A stretch of 64,000 nt of DNA, taken from Lacrimispora sinapis (lineage in GTDB: Bacteria > Bacillota > Clostridia > Lachnospirales > Lachnospiraceae). The first letter of the stretch is position 1, and every line of letters starts with the position of its first letter. The stretch lies in contig NZ_CP141832.1 in assembly GCF_043633585.1 (NCBI RefSeq), positions 1,116,001 through 1,180,000 on the forward strand, read 5' to 3'. Shown here piece after piece: positions 24,951 to 32,360 of this stretch. The position numbers and the translations under genes were made by a program. Below the pieces are notes generated by a model. That model was not told where the DNA came from, did no database searches, and saw nothing but the letters and a program-made list of their open reading frames with translations.

Positions 24951-26163
24951 AAATTATTTAAAGCTTCCGGGAAGCTATCTGTTTTCTACAATTGCAAAAA
25001 AGGTGAATGCTTACATAGAAGCAAATCCAGACAAGAAGGTCATAAGACTTGGTATCGGTGACGTTACCCAGCCTTTGGCACCTGCTATTATTGAAGCACT
25101 TCATGGAGCGGTTGATGAGATGGGGAGTGCAGAGTCCTTTCATGGCTATGCACCGGACCTTGGCTATGCCTTTTTAAGAGAGACCATTGCAAATGAGGAT
25201 TATATCTCCAGAGGCTGCCAGATCGGGGCAGATGAGATTTTTGTTTCGGATGGTGCAAAGAGTGACTGCGGAAACATTCAGGAGATTTTTGACGAAAACT
25301 GTACCATCGCTGTTTGTGATCCGGTGTATCCTGTATACGTGGATTCCAATGTCATGGCAGGAAGAACCGGAGTATACGATGAAGTTACCGGTAAATGGAG
25401 CAATGTCATTTATATGCCTTGTACGGCAGAGAATCAGTTTGTGCCTGAGCTTCCGGAAAGAACTCCGGACTTAATTTATCTTTGTGTTCCAAACAATCCC
25501 ACCGGTACGACCCTGACCAGGGATCAGTTAAAAGTTTGGGTGGATTATGCCAATAAGAACGGTGCGGTCATTCTTTATGATGCCGCTTACGAGGCTTATA
25601 TTGCAGAAGAGGATGTTCCTCATACCATTTATGAGATTGAGGGTGCGAAGACCTGTGCCATTGAATTCCGTTCCTTCTCAAAGAATGCCGGCTTTACCGG
25701 AGTCCGTCTTGGCTTTACCGTAATACCAAAGGAACTGGTCAGAGGCGGTACGTCTTTACATGCTTTGTGGGCAAGACGTCACGGAACCAAATTTAACGGA
25801 GCCCCATACATCATCCAGAAAGCCGGAATGGCGGTTTATTCTGAGGAAGGCAAAGCACAGCTGAAAGAGCAGGTGGCTTATTACATGAGGAATGCAAACG
25901 TTATCTATAACGGGTTAAAAGAGGCAGGCTGTGAGGTTTACGGCGGTGTAAATGCTCCATATATCTGGTTAAAGGTACCGGGCGGCATGACTTCCTGGGA
26001 GTTTTTTGACCTGCTCCTGGAAGAAGCAAGTGTAGTGGGAACTCCTGGAAGCGGATTCGGCCCAAGCGGAGAAGGATACTTCCGTCTGACCGCATTCGGA
26101 ACCTACGAAAATACGGTAGAGGCCATTGAAAGACTTAAAAAAATGCCTTCCCTAAGAAAATAA
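24934..26163 (+). CDS. dapL: LL-diaminopimelate aminotransferase
   Basis: Converts tetrahydrodipicolinate directly to LL-diaminopimelate using glutamate, bypassing the succinylase or acetylase branches. The 409-residue length fits DapL (about 400-410). The start (NENYLKLPGSYLFSTIAKKV, then VIRLGIGDVTQPL) is characteristic of the family; the PLP lysine is at ~250 (SFSKNAGFTGVRLGF) and VPNNPTGTTLT is seen. AGGAGG precedes it within dapF. It is followed by a terminator and then an Lrp-type regulator. Confidence 0.96.
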   Translation: MVKINENYLKLPGSYLFSTIAKKVNAYIEANPDKKVIRLGIGDVTQPLAPAIIEALHGAVDEMGSAESFHGYAPDLGYAFLRETIANEDYISRGCQIGADEIFVSDGAKSDCGNIQEIFDENCTIAVCDPVYPVYVDSNVMAGRTGVYDEVTGKWSNVIYMPCTAENQFVPELPERTPDLIYLCVPNNPTGTTLTRDQLKVWVDYANKNGAVILYDAAYEAYIAEEDVPHTIYEIEGAKTCAIEFRSFSKNAGFTGVRLGFTVIPKELVRGGTSLHALWARRHGTKFNGAPYIIQKAGMAVYSEEGKAQLKEQVAYYMRNANVIYNGLKEAGCEVYGGVNAPYIWLKVPGGMTSWEFFDLLLEEASVVGTPGSGFGPSGEGYFRLTAFGTYENTVEAIERLKKMPSLRK

Positions 26164-26241
26164 AGGTTGACAAGTATTTGATAATTCGATATTATTAAAT
26201 ATAAGAAAGATTTATAAGTTTACAGTTTCATTTGTAAGAAC

Positions 26242-26280
26242 AAAAGCGTTCAGTACTTGGGAAGTACTGGCGCTTTTTTT
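26242..26280 (+). terminator. Terminator after dapL
   Basis: AAAAGCG (26242-26248) pairs with CGCTTTT, and CAGTACTT pairs with AAGTACTG inside; TTTTTTT follows. A 15-pair stem. Confidence 0.92.
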
Positions 26281-26297
26281 ATTTCAAGGAGGAAGAT

Positions 26298-26753
26298 ATG
26301 GACGATATTGATAAGAAAATAGTGCAGACCCTGCAGAAGAATGCCCGGGCATCCTTAAAGAATATAGCAGAAAAAACCTTTTTGTCCTCACCTGCAGTTT
26401 CCTCCAGAATCGAGAAGCTGGAGCGGGAGAAAATCATCACCGGATACCATGCGCAGGTAGACCCTATGAAGCTTGGATATCACATTACGGCATTTGTAAA
26501 TTTAGACGTTTCTCCAGTGGATAAAATCCAGTTTTATTCCAGTATGGAGTCCATACCAAACGTGCTGGAGTGCAACTGTGTGACCGGAGATTATTCCATG
26601 CTGCTAAAAGTGGCGTTTCAAAGCACCATGGAACTTGATGTTTTCATCGGACAGCTTCAAAAATACGGAAAAACCAATACACAGATCGTATTTTCTACTC
26701 CCGTAGGCCCAAGAGGTGTGGATGTTATGGCGGAATTGGGAGAAAAAGAATAA
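26298..26753 (+). CDS. Lrp/AsnC family transcriptional regulator
   Basis: A 151-residue regulator. The N-terminal helix-turn-helix (KIVQTLQKNARASLKNIAEKTF, SSPAVSSRIEKLEREKII) is followed by a RAM-type ligand/oligomer domain (VNLDVSPVDKIQFYSSMESIPNVLECNCVTGDYSMLL). Proteins of this family sense amino acids. It lies just after the dapL terminator with AAGGAGG before the start, so it may govern amino-acid genes nearby; the ligand is not known. Confidence 0.92.
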   Translation: MDDIDKKIVQTLQKNARASLKNIAEKTFLSSPAVSSRIEKLEREKIITGYHAQVDPMKLGYHITAFVNLDVSPVDKIQFYSSMESIPNVLECNCVTGDYSMLLKVAFQSTMELDVFIGQLQKYGKTNTQIVFSTPVGPRGVDVMAELGEKE

Positions 26754-26772
26754 ATTTTATGCAAAAACTGGT

Positions 26773-26800
26773 ACCGGGGAATCTTCTTTCACATACGTTA
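26773..26800 (+). promoter_or_regulatory. Possible sigma-K-type promoter of the amidase gene
   Basis: AC at 26773-26774, 17 bases, then CATACGTTA (26792-26800), which fits the CATANNNTA consensus with correct spacing. CwlC of Bacillus, a similar amidase, is sigma-K controlled. The motif is short, so chance is possible. Confidence 0.4.
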
Positions 26801-26824
26801 TAGAATAGAGGTATGTGAAAGGAG
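26783..26824 (+). promoter_or_regulatory. Inverted repeat that could hide the amidase ribosome site
   Basis: CTTTCACATAC (26786-26796) and GTATGTGAAAG (26811-26821) are perfect complements, and the pairing can extend to 14 bp (26783-26824), with one G-U pair, to include AAAGGAG. The loop is 14 bases. Confidence 0.55.
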
Positions 26825-26832
26825 TTTTTCTT

Positions 26833-27615
26833 TTGGCTGAGAGACAGATCGTAGTAATAGATGCCGGCCACGGCGGTGCAGATCCGGGTGCGACCTACAA
26901 CGGACGGCAGGAAAAAGATGATAACTTAAAGCTTGCGCTGGCAGTAGGGCGGGTTCTTGCAGACCGGGGAGTCGATGTCAGGTATACGAGAACTGACGAT
27001 ACCTACAATACACCTCTTGAGAAAGCCATGATGGGAAATGATGCAGAAGCAGACTTTTTTGTTTCCATACACCGCAATGCAATGCCAGTACCTGGCACCG
27101 GTTCAGGAGCAGAAGTCCTTGTGTTTGAAGATAAAGGAATCCAGTCTATGCTGGCTAAAAATATGATGGAAGCCTTGGCTGAGACCGGATTTGCCGATTT
27201 GGGAGTCATTGAACGTCCGGGTCTGGTAGTTCTTAGAAGGACAAAGGTGCCGTCGGTTTTGGTGGAAGCAGGGTTTATAGATAACGAGGCAGATAATTAC
27301 CTGTTTGACCAGAATTTTGAAGCGATTGCAAAGTCCATTGCTGACAGTATCATGAAAACCATTGAGGAGCAGGAAGAGACTTATACGGAATATTATCAGG
27401 TCCAGACCGGAGCTTACCGGGTCCGTTCCCTGGCAGAGGCCCAGCTCAATGAATTAAAGGCCCAGTCATTTCCTGCTTTTATTGTTCAGGAAGACGGACT
27501 TTATAAGGTTCGGGTAGGTGCATTCCGTAACATTGATAATGCAGTGCGTATGGAACAGGCACTCAGAAGGTATGGGTATAATACATTTATGGTAAAAAGA
27601 CCGGCTGTATATTGA
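26833..27615 (+). CDS. N-acetylmuramoyl-L-alanine amidase with SPOR domain (CwlC-like)
   Basis: Cleaves the bond between muramic acid and the peptide stem. The 260-residue protein has an Amidase_3 domain (~4-175) with zinc ligands His13 (DAGHGG), Glu27 (RQEKDDN) and His in SIHRNA, and the catalytic Glu in LVEAGFIDN, followed by a SPOR peptidoglycan-binding domain (~185-260, YYQVQTGAYR and YKVRVGAFRN). No signal peptide is seen, as in CwlC, which is released when the mother cell lyses. The start is TTG 26833, eight bases after AAAGGAG; the GTG at 26815 lies before that site. Confidence 0.88.
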   Translation: MAERQIVVIDAGHGGADPGATYNGRQEKDDNLKLALAVGRVLADRGVDVRYTRTDDTYNTPLEKAMMGNDAEADFFVSIHRNAMPVPGTGSGAEVLVFEDKGIQSMLAKNMMEALAETGFADLGVIERPGLVVLRRTKVPSVLVEAGFIDNEADNYLFDQNFEAIAKSIADSIMKTIEEQEETYTEYYQVQTGAYRVRSLAEAQLNELKAQSFPAFIVQEDGLYKVRVGAFRNIDNAVRMEQALRRYGYNTFMVKRPAVY

Positions 27616-27627
27616 AATTTATGGGTC

Positions 27628-27674
27628 GCCGGGACGCAGGCTTTGAAGAAAGTCCACGCCCCTGCGGCTTTTTT
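27628..27674 (+). terminator. Terminator after the amidase gene
   Basis: GCAGG (27636-27640) pairs with CCTGC (27661-27665), with GCC/GGC outside and a bulge, then TTTTTT. Confidence 0.65.
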
Positions 27675-27749
27675 CCGTTTTCATGCTTGACAAAAGCCCT
27701 GCCGTCCCTTAATGTCTGAATCAGAAGACGGAAGAAGGAGAGAGAGAAC

Positions 27750-28394
27750 ATGATAAAAGCGGTTATATTTGATATGGATGGTGTTTTGATCGACAGCGAA
27801 GGCGTTTATCTGGAATATCAATTGGAATTTGCAAGAACTAAAAATCCGAATGTAAGGCTGGAACAGCTTTATCCTATGGCAGGAGCCACCAAAAAGGATT
27901 CCTGGGAGGTTATGGAGCGGGCGGTGAACAACGGACAAACCTGGGAAGAATTAAGAGACGAATTCCGGAAAAAGGACATTTATCGGGAAATTGATTATAG
28001 AAAGCTGTACCGCCCCGCTGCGACGGCGGTCCTCTCACAGTTAAAAGCAGACGGATACCGGCTTGCTCTTGCCTCCTCCACTCATTTAGAACTGGTGGAA
28101 CGAATCCTGGAGGAAAACGGAATCCGGTCTTATTTTGAAGAGGTCATCAGCGGCAGCCAGTTTAAAAGAAGCAAGCCTGATCCAGAGATTTATCTGCATA
28201 CCGCCGCGTGTCTTGGGCTTGCTCCCCGGGAATGTCTTGCAGTAGAGGATTCCACTCTTGGGATTCAGGCAGCTTACCGGGCGGGAATGAAGATTGCCGC
28301 CATCATAGATACGCGGTACGGATTCGACCAGAGTCTGGCCGATTACAGGCTCAGTCAGGTAAAAGATGTATTAGAAGCCGTTAAAAAGGCATAG
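27750..28394 (+). CDS. HAD-superfamily hydrolase, beta-phosphoglucomutase-like
   Basis: A 214-residue HAD phosphatase/phosphomutase. Motif I is FDMDGVLIDSE (nucleophile Asp9), motif II is LASSTHLE, motif III has KRSKPDPEIYLHTA and motif IV is AVEDSTLGIQAAYRAGM. The cap is the small helical type, as in phosphoglucomutases and phosphoglycolate phosphatases. The substrate is unknown. GAAGGAGGAG lies ahead of the start. The DUF368 gene follows after 34 bases and may be co-transcribed. Confidence 0.9.
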   Translation: MIKAVIFDMDGVLIDSEGVYLEYQLEFARTKNPNVRLEQLYPMAGATKKDSWEVMERAVNNGQTWEELRDEFRKKDIYREIDYRKLYRPAATAVLSQLKADGYRLALASSTHLELVERILEENGIRSYFEEVISGSQFKRSKPDPEIYLHTAACLGLAPRECLAVEDSTLGIQAAYRAGMKIAAIIDTRYGFDQSLADYRLSQVKDVLEAVKKA

Positions 28395-28428
28395 GATATG
28401 ATATACCATTGAATTCAGGAGGAATTGC

Positions 28429-29331
28429 TTGAAGTATATCAGCGAGCTTTTAAAAGGTGTCATCATAGGAGTGGCCAACATCCTTCCCGGCATTAGCGGA
28501 GGAATGCTCGCCATTACAATGGGCGTGTACGATAAGATCATTCATGCGGTGAACCGAATTTTTAAGGAACCGGTGAAAAGCCTTCGGATTCTCCTTCCAT
28601 ATGGGATCGGAGCCGTTGCAGGTATTATTTTCCTTTCTCTGGTTTTTGAATATCTTTTTCATACATATCCCCTTCAGACCAAACTGTCATTTTTAGGATT
28701 GATCGCCGGAGGGCTTCCCGCCTTATTCCGGAAATCCTTTTCAAAGGAGCAGACCGACCGGAAAAAAGGTATTTTAACGACGGTGACCACCTGCGTTTTG
28801 GTGGTTCTCATTACTTTCGTGGCGGAGACCGCGATCGCTTCCGGAAAGAGCGGAGGGACAATGGATCTGGCAACCGGAGCCGCTTATCTTTCTTCCGGAA
28901 AGTTCTGGTTCATCACCTTGTTTTTCATCGGTCTGGTGGCGGCAGCAACTATGATCGTGCCAGGAGTCAGCGGTTCCATGATCATGATGATGCTGGGATT
29001 TTACGAACCCATTCTTCAGGCCAATAATGCATGCATTAGGGCTTTATCGGTTATGGATTTTTCCACACTTCTTTTTAATGTTGTGGTGCTGGCTCCGTAT
29101 TTTGCCGGAATGGCGGTCGGGGTGTTTTTATTTGCCAGAGCCGTGGAGCAGCTCCTGACCCGTCATGAATGTCAGATGTACCGGATCGTGATCGGTCTGG
29201 TTCTTTCTTCCCCCATTGTAATCCTGTGGGACGTTCCATGGAAAAGCGTGGCGCTGTATGAACTTATGGGAGGGATTGCACTGGCCCTTCTTGGATATGT
29301 AGCTGCGGACCTGCTGGGAGGAAAAGGGTGA
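28429..29331 (+). CDS. DUF368 membrane protein
   Basis: A 300-residue polytopic protein with about eight hydrophobic helices and the DUF368 features GVIIGVANILPGISGGMLAI near the start and AAATMIVPGVSGSMIMMMLGFYEP in the second half, an internal repeat of the GxxNxxPGxSG type. Members of this family have been linked to undecaprenyl phosphate recycling in some Gram-positives; whether this one does so is inference. The start is TTG 28429, with CAGGAGGAA five bases ahead. Confidence 0.88.
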   Translation: MKYISELLKGVIIGVANILPGISGGMLAITMGVYDKIIHAVNRIFKEPVKSLRILLPYGIGAVAGIIFLSLVFEYLFHTYPLQTKLSFLGLIAGGLPALFRKSFSKEQTDRKKGILTTVTTCVLVVLITFVAETAIASGKSGGTMDLATGAAYLSSGKFWFITLFFIGLVAAATMIVPGVSGSMIMMMLGFYEPILQANNACIRALSVMDFSTLLFNVVVLAPYFAGMAVGVFLFARAVEQLLTRHECQMYRIVIGLVLSSPIVILWDVPWKSVALYELMGGIALALLGYVAADLLGGKG

Positions 29332-29363
29332 TGCTTTAAACAGTAGCCAATGCGGATTTTTCT

Positions 29364-29434
29364 AAAAGAAGGAAAGGCTTCTCAAATGCAGATATGAGGT
29401 CAATAACTGCATTTGAGAGGTCTTTCCTTCTTTC
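29364..29434. terminator. Long bidirectional terminator
   Basis: A ~27-bp stem: AAAGAAGGAAAG...TCTCAAATGCAG (29364-29391) with CTGCATTTGAGA...CTTTCCTTCTTT (29407-29434). It separates the DUF368 gene from the convergent wall-binding protein. Confidence 0.85.
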
Positions 29435-29453
29435 TGTTAAAACCGTATGTTCT

Positions 29454-30719
29454 TTAAGAATATTCCGCAATACGGGTAATTCCCACATAGATGTGGGAGA
29501 TCCGGTACCAGGTGGCAAAATCAATAATACCTGTTACAGGAAGTTTAAAAATACTCTGGAACTGGCGGACTGCTTCTGCCGTATCCGGTCCATAGATACC
29601 GTCGGCAGTGATTCGCGGAATGGCAGTATAAACGCCTGCAATGGTATCCAACTGCTCCTGAACCTGCCGGACCTTATCTCCGCTTGCCCCAATGGTCAGG
29701 TTATAACCTGGGAACGAAGACGGAACGCCGGAAACCTGTTCTGCGGTGTTGATGTACATATCGCTTCCGTAATAGTTCCGGATGATCTGGATGGCGGTGT
29801 AGCCCTGTTCTCCTAAGTCACAGCTTCCCCATTGTGACATCCAGTTTGGGCACCGGACCCGCTGCCCGTCGCAGTACTGGGTAAGAATGGGCTGGCGGAC
29901 TCCCGGACGGGACAAATAGCTGTTGAAGATTTCATCGACTACCTGGGAAATGCTTTCATAAATGTTGCGCCCATAGATCCATTTGTGGTCAAAAGCAGTG
30001 GAGGAGGTGATGGTAAAATCATATCCCTGATTCCGGTACCATTCGGTATAGACCCGGTTCAAGGTGAAGCTCATAATGGCAAGAACATTGGCGATGATGG
30101 TTTCTCTGGGCCATGTGGCATAAATCTCACTGGATGCGACGTTTTTGATGTATTCTCCGTAAGGAACGTAATAATTAGGTGCTGTCGGGTCGGTAGGAAC
30201 ACCGTCGTGAACGATGATGGTTTCAGGAATTACCACCTGGCTGAGGACGATTTCTCCTGTTTCTGCAACCGGCTTTACTTCTGCTTCGGCAATTTTGGGA
30301 GGATATTCCCCATACAGTGTGTGGTCCGGGATAACTATGGGCACATCAGGAGATACTTCATCTACGATGGGAACCATCCGTACGGGCTGAAGTGCCAAGG
30401 TGTCTGCGAGGATTTCCGTACCGTTGATGGAAACTGGTTCAAAGCCCTGGGCGCGGACGAAAAGTGAGTATTGGGAATAAGGCTGGACAAGGCTGGGAGA
30501 TAAACTTAAATCTACGGGAGGTGCGGAAAGGCTTACCTGCTCCGTCTGCCCGGAAGAATCAGTAACAAGCTGTTCCAATGTACTTTCCGGATCTCCGGTA
30601 TAGGAAACGGAAATTTCTGCATTCTGTATGGGAAAGTTGTTTTCATTTGAAACAACATTTACCAGAAGAGAACCGGTCGCAGTGGTTTCCTGTGCTCTTG
30701 CTGTCATGTATGGATTCAT
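29454..30719 (-). CDS. SpoIID/LytB-like domain protein with peptidoglycan-binding domain
   Basis: A 421-residue protein. The first ~110 residues look like a beta-sandwich (LLVNVVSNENNFPIQNAEISV). A middle region (~185-330) begins YVPYGEYIKNVASSEIYATWP, close to the SpoIID/LytB pattern, though the usual RTYA segment reads MSFTLNR. The end (~350-415) is a PG_binding_1 domain (VRQVQEQLDTIAG, DGIYGPDTAEAVRQFQ). No clear signal peptide is present. ATG 30719 has AAGGGGA five bases ahead and is preferred to the frame start at 30776. A spore wall or cortex role is likely but not proven. Confidence 0.75.
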   Translation of the reverse strand: MNPYMTARAQETTATGSLLVNVVSNENNFPIQNAEISVSYTGDPESTLEQLVTDSSGQTEQVSLSAPPVDLSLSPSLVQPYSQYSLFVRAQGFEPVSINGTEILADTLALQPVRMVPIVDEVSPDVPIVIPDHTLYGEYPPKIAEAEVKPVAETGEIVLSQVVIPETIIVHDGVPTDPTAPNYYVPYGEYIKNVASSEIYATWPRETIIANVLAIMSFTLNRVYTEWYRNQGYDFTITSSTAFDHKWIYGRNIYESISQVVDEIFNSYLSRPGVRQPILTQYCDGQRVRCPNWMSQWGSCDLGEQGYTAIQIIRNYYGSDMYINTAEQVSGVPSSFPGYNLTIGASGDKVRQVQEQLDTIAGVYTAIPRITADGIYGPDTAEAVRQFQSIFKLPVTGIIDFATWYRISHIYVGITRIAEYS

Positions 30720-30779
30720 AGGATTCCCCTTAATGGAATGATTGTTATAAATATATTGCCGGATGACAGAAATCATTAC

Positions 30780-30824
30780 AAAAGTCCCCGCAGAGTCATA
30801 AAAAACATTCTGCGGGGGACTTTT
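30780..30824 (-). terminator. Terminator after the 65-residue gene
   Basis: On the minus strand AAAAGTCCCCCGCAGA pairs with TCTGCGGGGACTTTT across a 14-base loop, with one bulged base. It begins at the stop codon of the small gene. Confidence 0.85.
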
Positions 30825-31021
30825 CAGAAAAAGGATGATTTGGGTTCGTGAAACATGGATTCCACGTAATTGCGCATTTCCTGACGGCTGTCAATGTTTC
30901 TTGCACCTTCTACGATGGCATTTCTCTCAGGTTCGGAAAGGCCTGCAAATCGGTTAAGAATGTCGGAGTGCTGTGCCAATTCCATGGTGAATCCGATTGG
31001 AAGATCACTGTTATCAATCAT
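30824..31021 (-). CDS. Small conserved-looking protein of unknown function (65 aa)
   Basis: A 65-residue acidic, mostly helical protein without membrane segments (MELAQHSDILNRFAGLSEPE, then SRQEMRNYVESMFHE). The pattern of an ALS-like helix followed by a Glu/Arg-rich helix looks like short proteins found in other clostridia, but I cannot name a family. ATG 31021 has CGAGGTGAT ahead, which is a strong site, and a good terminator follows, so it is probably a real single-gene unit. Confidence 0.65.
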   Translation of the reverse strand: MIDNSDLPIGFTMELAQHSDILNRFAGLSEPERNAIVEGARNIDSRQEMRNYVESMFHEPKSSFF

Positions 31022-31182
31022 ATTTATCACCTCGGTCCTATTTTCCCCGAATTGGGCCGAAAGTATACTTTTGAATATAATACCAGAGGAAGATTGCATA
31101 ATTATACAACATTATATGGATATTATTTAGAATATTAAAAAAACATGAATAAAAAATGGAAAAAGAATTGCGAAGAAAACGG

Positions 31183-31211
31183 TTGAAAAATGTCACAGGA
31201 TAATGTATAAT
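31183..31211 (+). promoter_or_regulatory. carAB promoter
   Basis: TTGAAA (31183-31188), 17 bases, TATAAT (31206-31211). The leader to carA is about 60 bases and I see no PyrR-type RNA site in it. Confidence 0.8.
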
Positions 31212-31274
31212 CTATTCAATTTGGGCAGATATCAGTCGGCCTAATAACCATAGCATTGAGAAAGGATTGGGACT

Positions 31275-32360
31275 TTGCGTATGAAAGCTTTTTTAATACT
31301 GGAAGACGGCACTGTGTTTACAGGGACAAGCATTGGTTCAACACGGGAAGTGATAAGCGAGATTGTATTCAATACTTCCATGACGGGATATTTAGAAGTC
31401 CTCACCGACCCCTCTTATGCGGGGCAGGCAGTTGTAATGACTTATCCGTTAATTGGCAATTACGGCATTTGCCGGGAAGATATGGAATCATTAAAACCGT
31501 GGCCCGATGGCTACATTGTCAGAGAATTATCTAGAATCCCCAGCAACTTTAGATGTGGGGATACCATTCAGCATTTCTTAGAAGAAAACGACATTCCAGG
31601 TATCAGTGGTATCGATACGAGAGCCCTAACAAAAATTTTAAGAGAAAAAGGTACGATGAACGGCATGATTACAACCAATGAAGGTTTTGATCTTGATGAC
31701 GTCATTTCACGTATGAAAAAATATTCTGTTACCGGTGTGGTAAAGGCTACTACCTGTAAGGAAAAGCATGTCCTTCCGGGCGATGGAAAGAGAGTTGCAC
31801 TCCTTGATTTGGGGGCAAAGAAGAATATCGCCCGCTCTTTAAATGAGAGAGGCTGCGAAGTGACGGTATATCCTGCCGGTACAAAAGCAGAAGAGATCCT
31901 GTCCGGGGATTTTGACGGCATCATGCTGTCCAACGGACCTGGTGACCCAAAGGAGTGTACGGAAATCATTGCTGAGATAAAGAAACTGTACGATTCCAAT
32001 GTTCCCATTTTCGCCATCTGCCTGGGGCATCAGCTTATGGCACTTGCAACCGGAGCGGATACTCATAAATTAAAGTATGGACACCGGGGCGGAAACCACC
32101 CGGTCAGGGATTTAGAAACCGGACGCGTTTATATTTCCTCCCAGAACCACGGTTATGTGGTTGATGAAGATACCGTGGACCCGGCTGTTGCGGTTCCTGC
32201 ATTCGTAAACGTCAATGACGGAACCAATGAGGGGTTAAAGTATACCAATAAGAACATATTCACCGTACAGTACCATCCGGAAGCCTGTCCGGGACCACAG
32301 GATTCCAGCTACTTATTTGACCGGTTTATAAACATGATGGAGGAGGAAAATAATGCCTAA
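31275..32360 (+). CDS. carA: Carbamoyl-phosphate synthase small (glutaminase) subunit
   Basis: Releases ammonia from glutamine for carbamoyl phosphate, used in arginine and pyrimidine synthesis. The 361-residue protein has the CarA N-terminal domain (FLILEDGTVFTG) and a class I amidotransferase domain with the catalytic Cys in PIFAICLGHQLMA and His/Glu in VQYHPEACPGP. TTG 31275 is eight bases after AAAGGA; ATG 31281 is 14 bases after it and closer to the usual CarA start, so either could be used. It overlaps carB by eight bases. Confidence 0.95.
   Translation: MRMKAFLILEDGTVFTGTSIGSTREVISEIVFNTSMTGYLEVLTDPSYAGQAVVMTYPLIGNYGICREDMESLKPWPDGYIVRELSRIPSNFRCGDTIQHFLEENDIPGISGIDTRALTKILREKGTMNGMITTNEGFDLDDVISRMKKYSVTGVVKATTCKEKHVLPGDGKRVALLDLGAKKNIARSLNERGCEVTVYPAGTKAEEILSGDFDGIMLSNGPGDPKECTEIIAEIKKLYDSNVPIFAICLGHQLMALATGADTHKLKYGHRGGNHPVRDLETGRVYISSQNHGYVVDEDTVDPAVAVPAFVNVNDGTNEGLKYTNKNIFTVQYHPEACPGPQDSSYLFDRFINMMEEENNA

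Noticed and set aside
29985..30467. 160-codon plus-strand frame antisense to the SpoIID-like gene
   Set aside because: No promoter or ribosome site; residue composition is that of a shadow frame.
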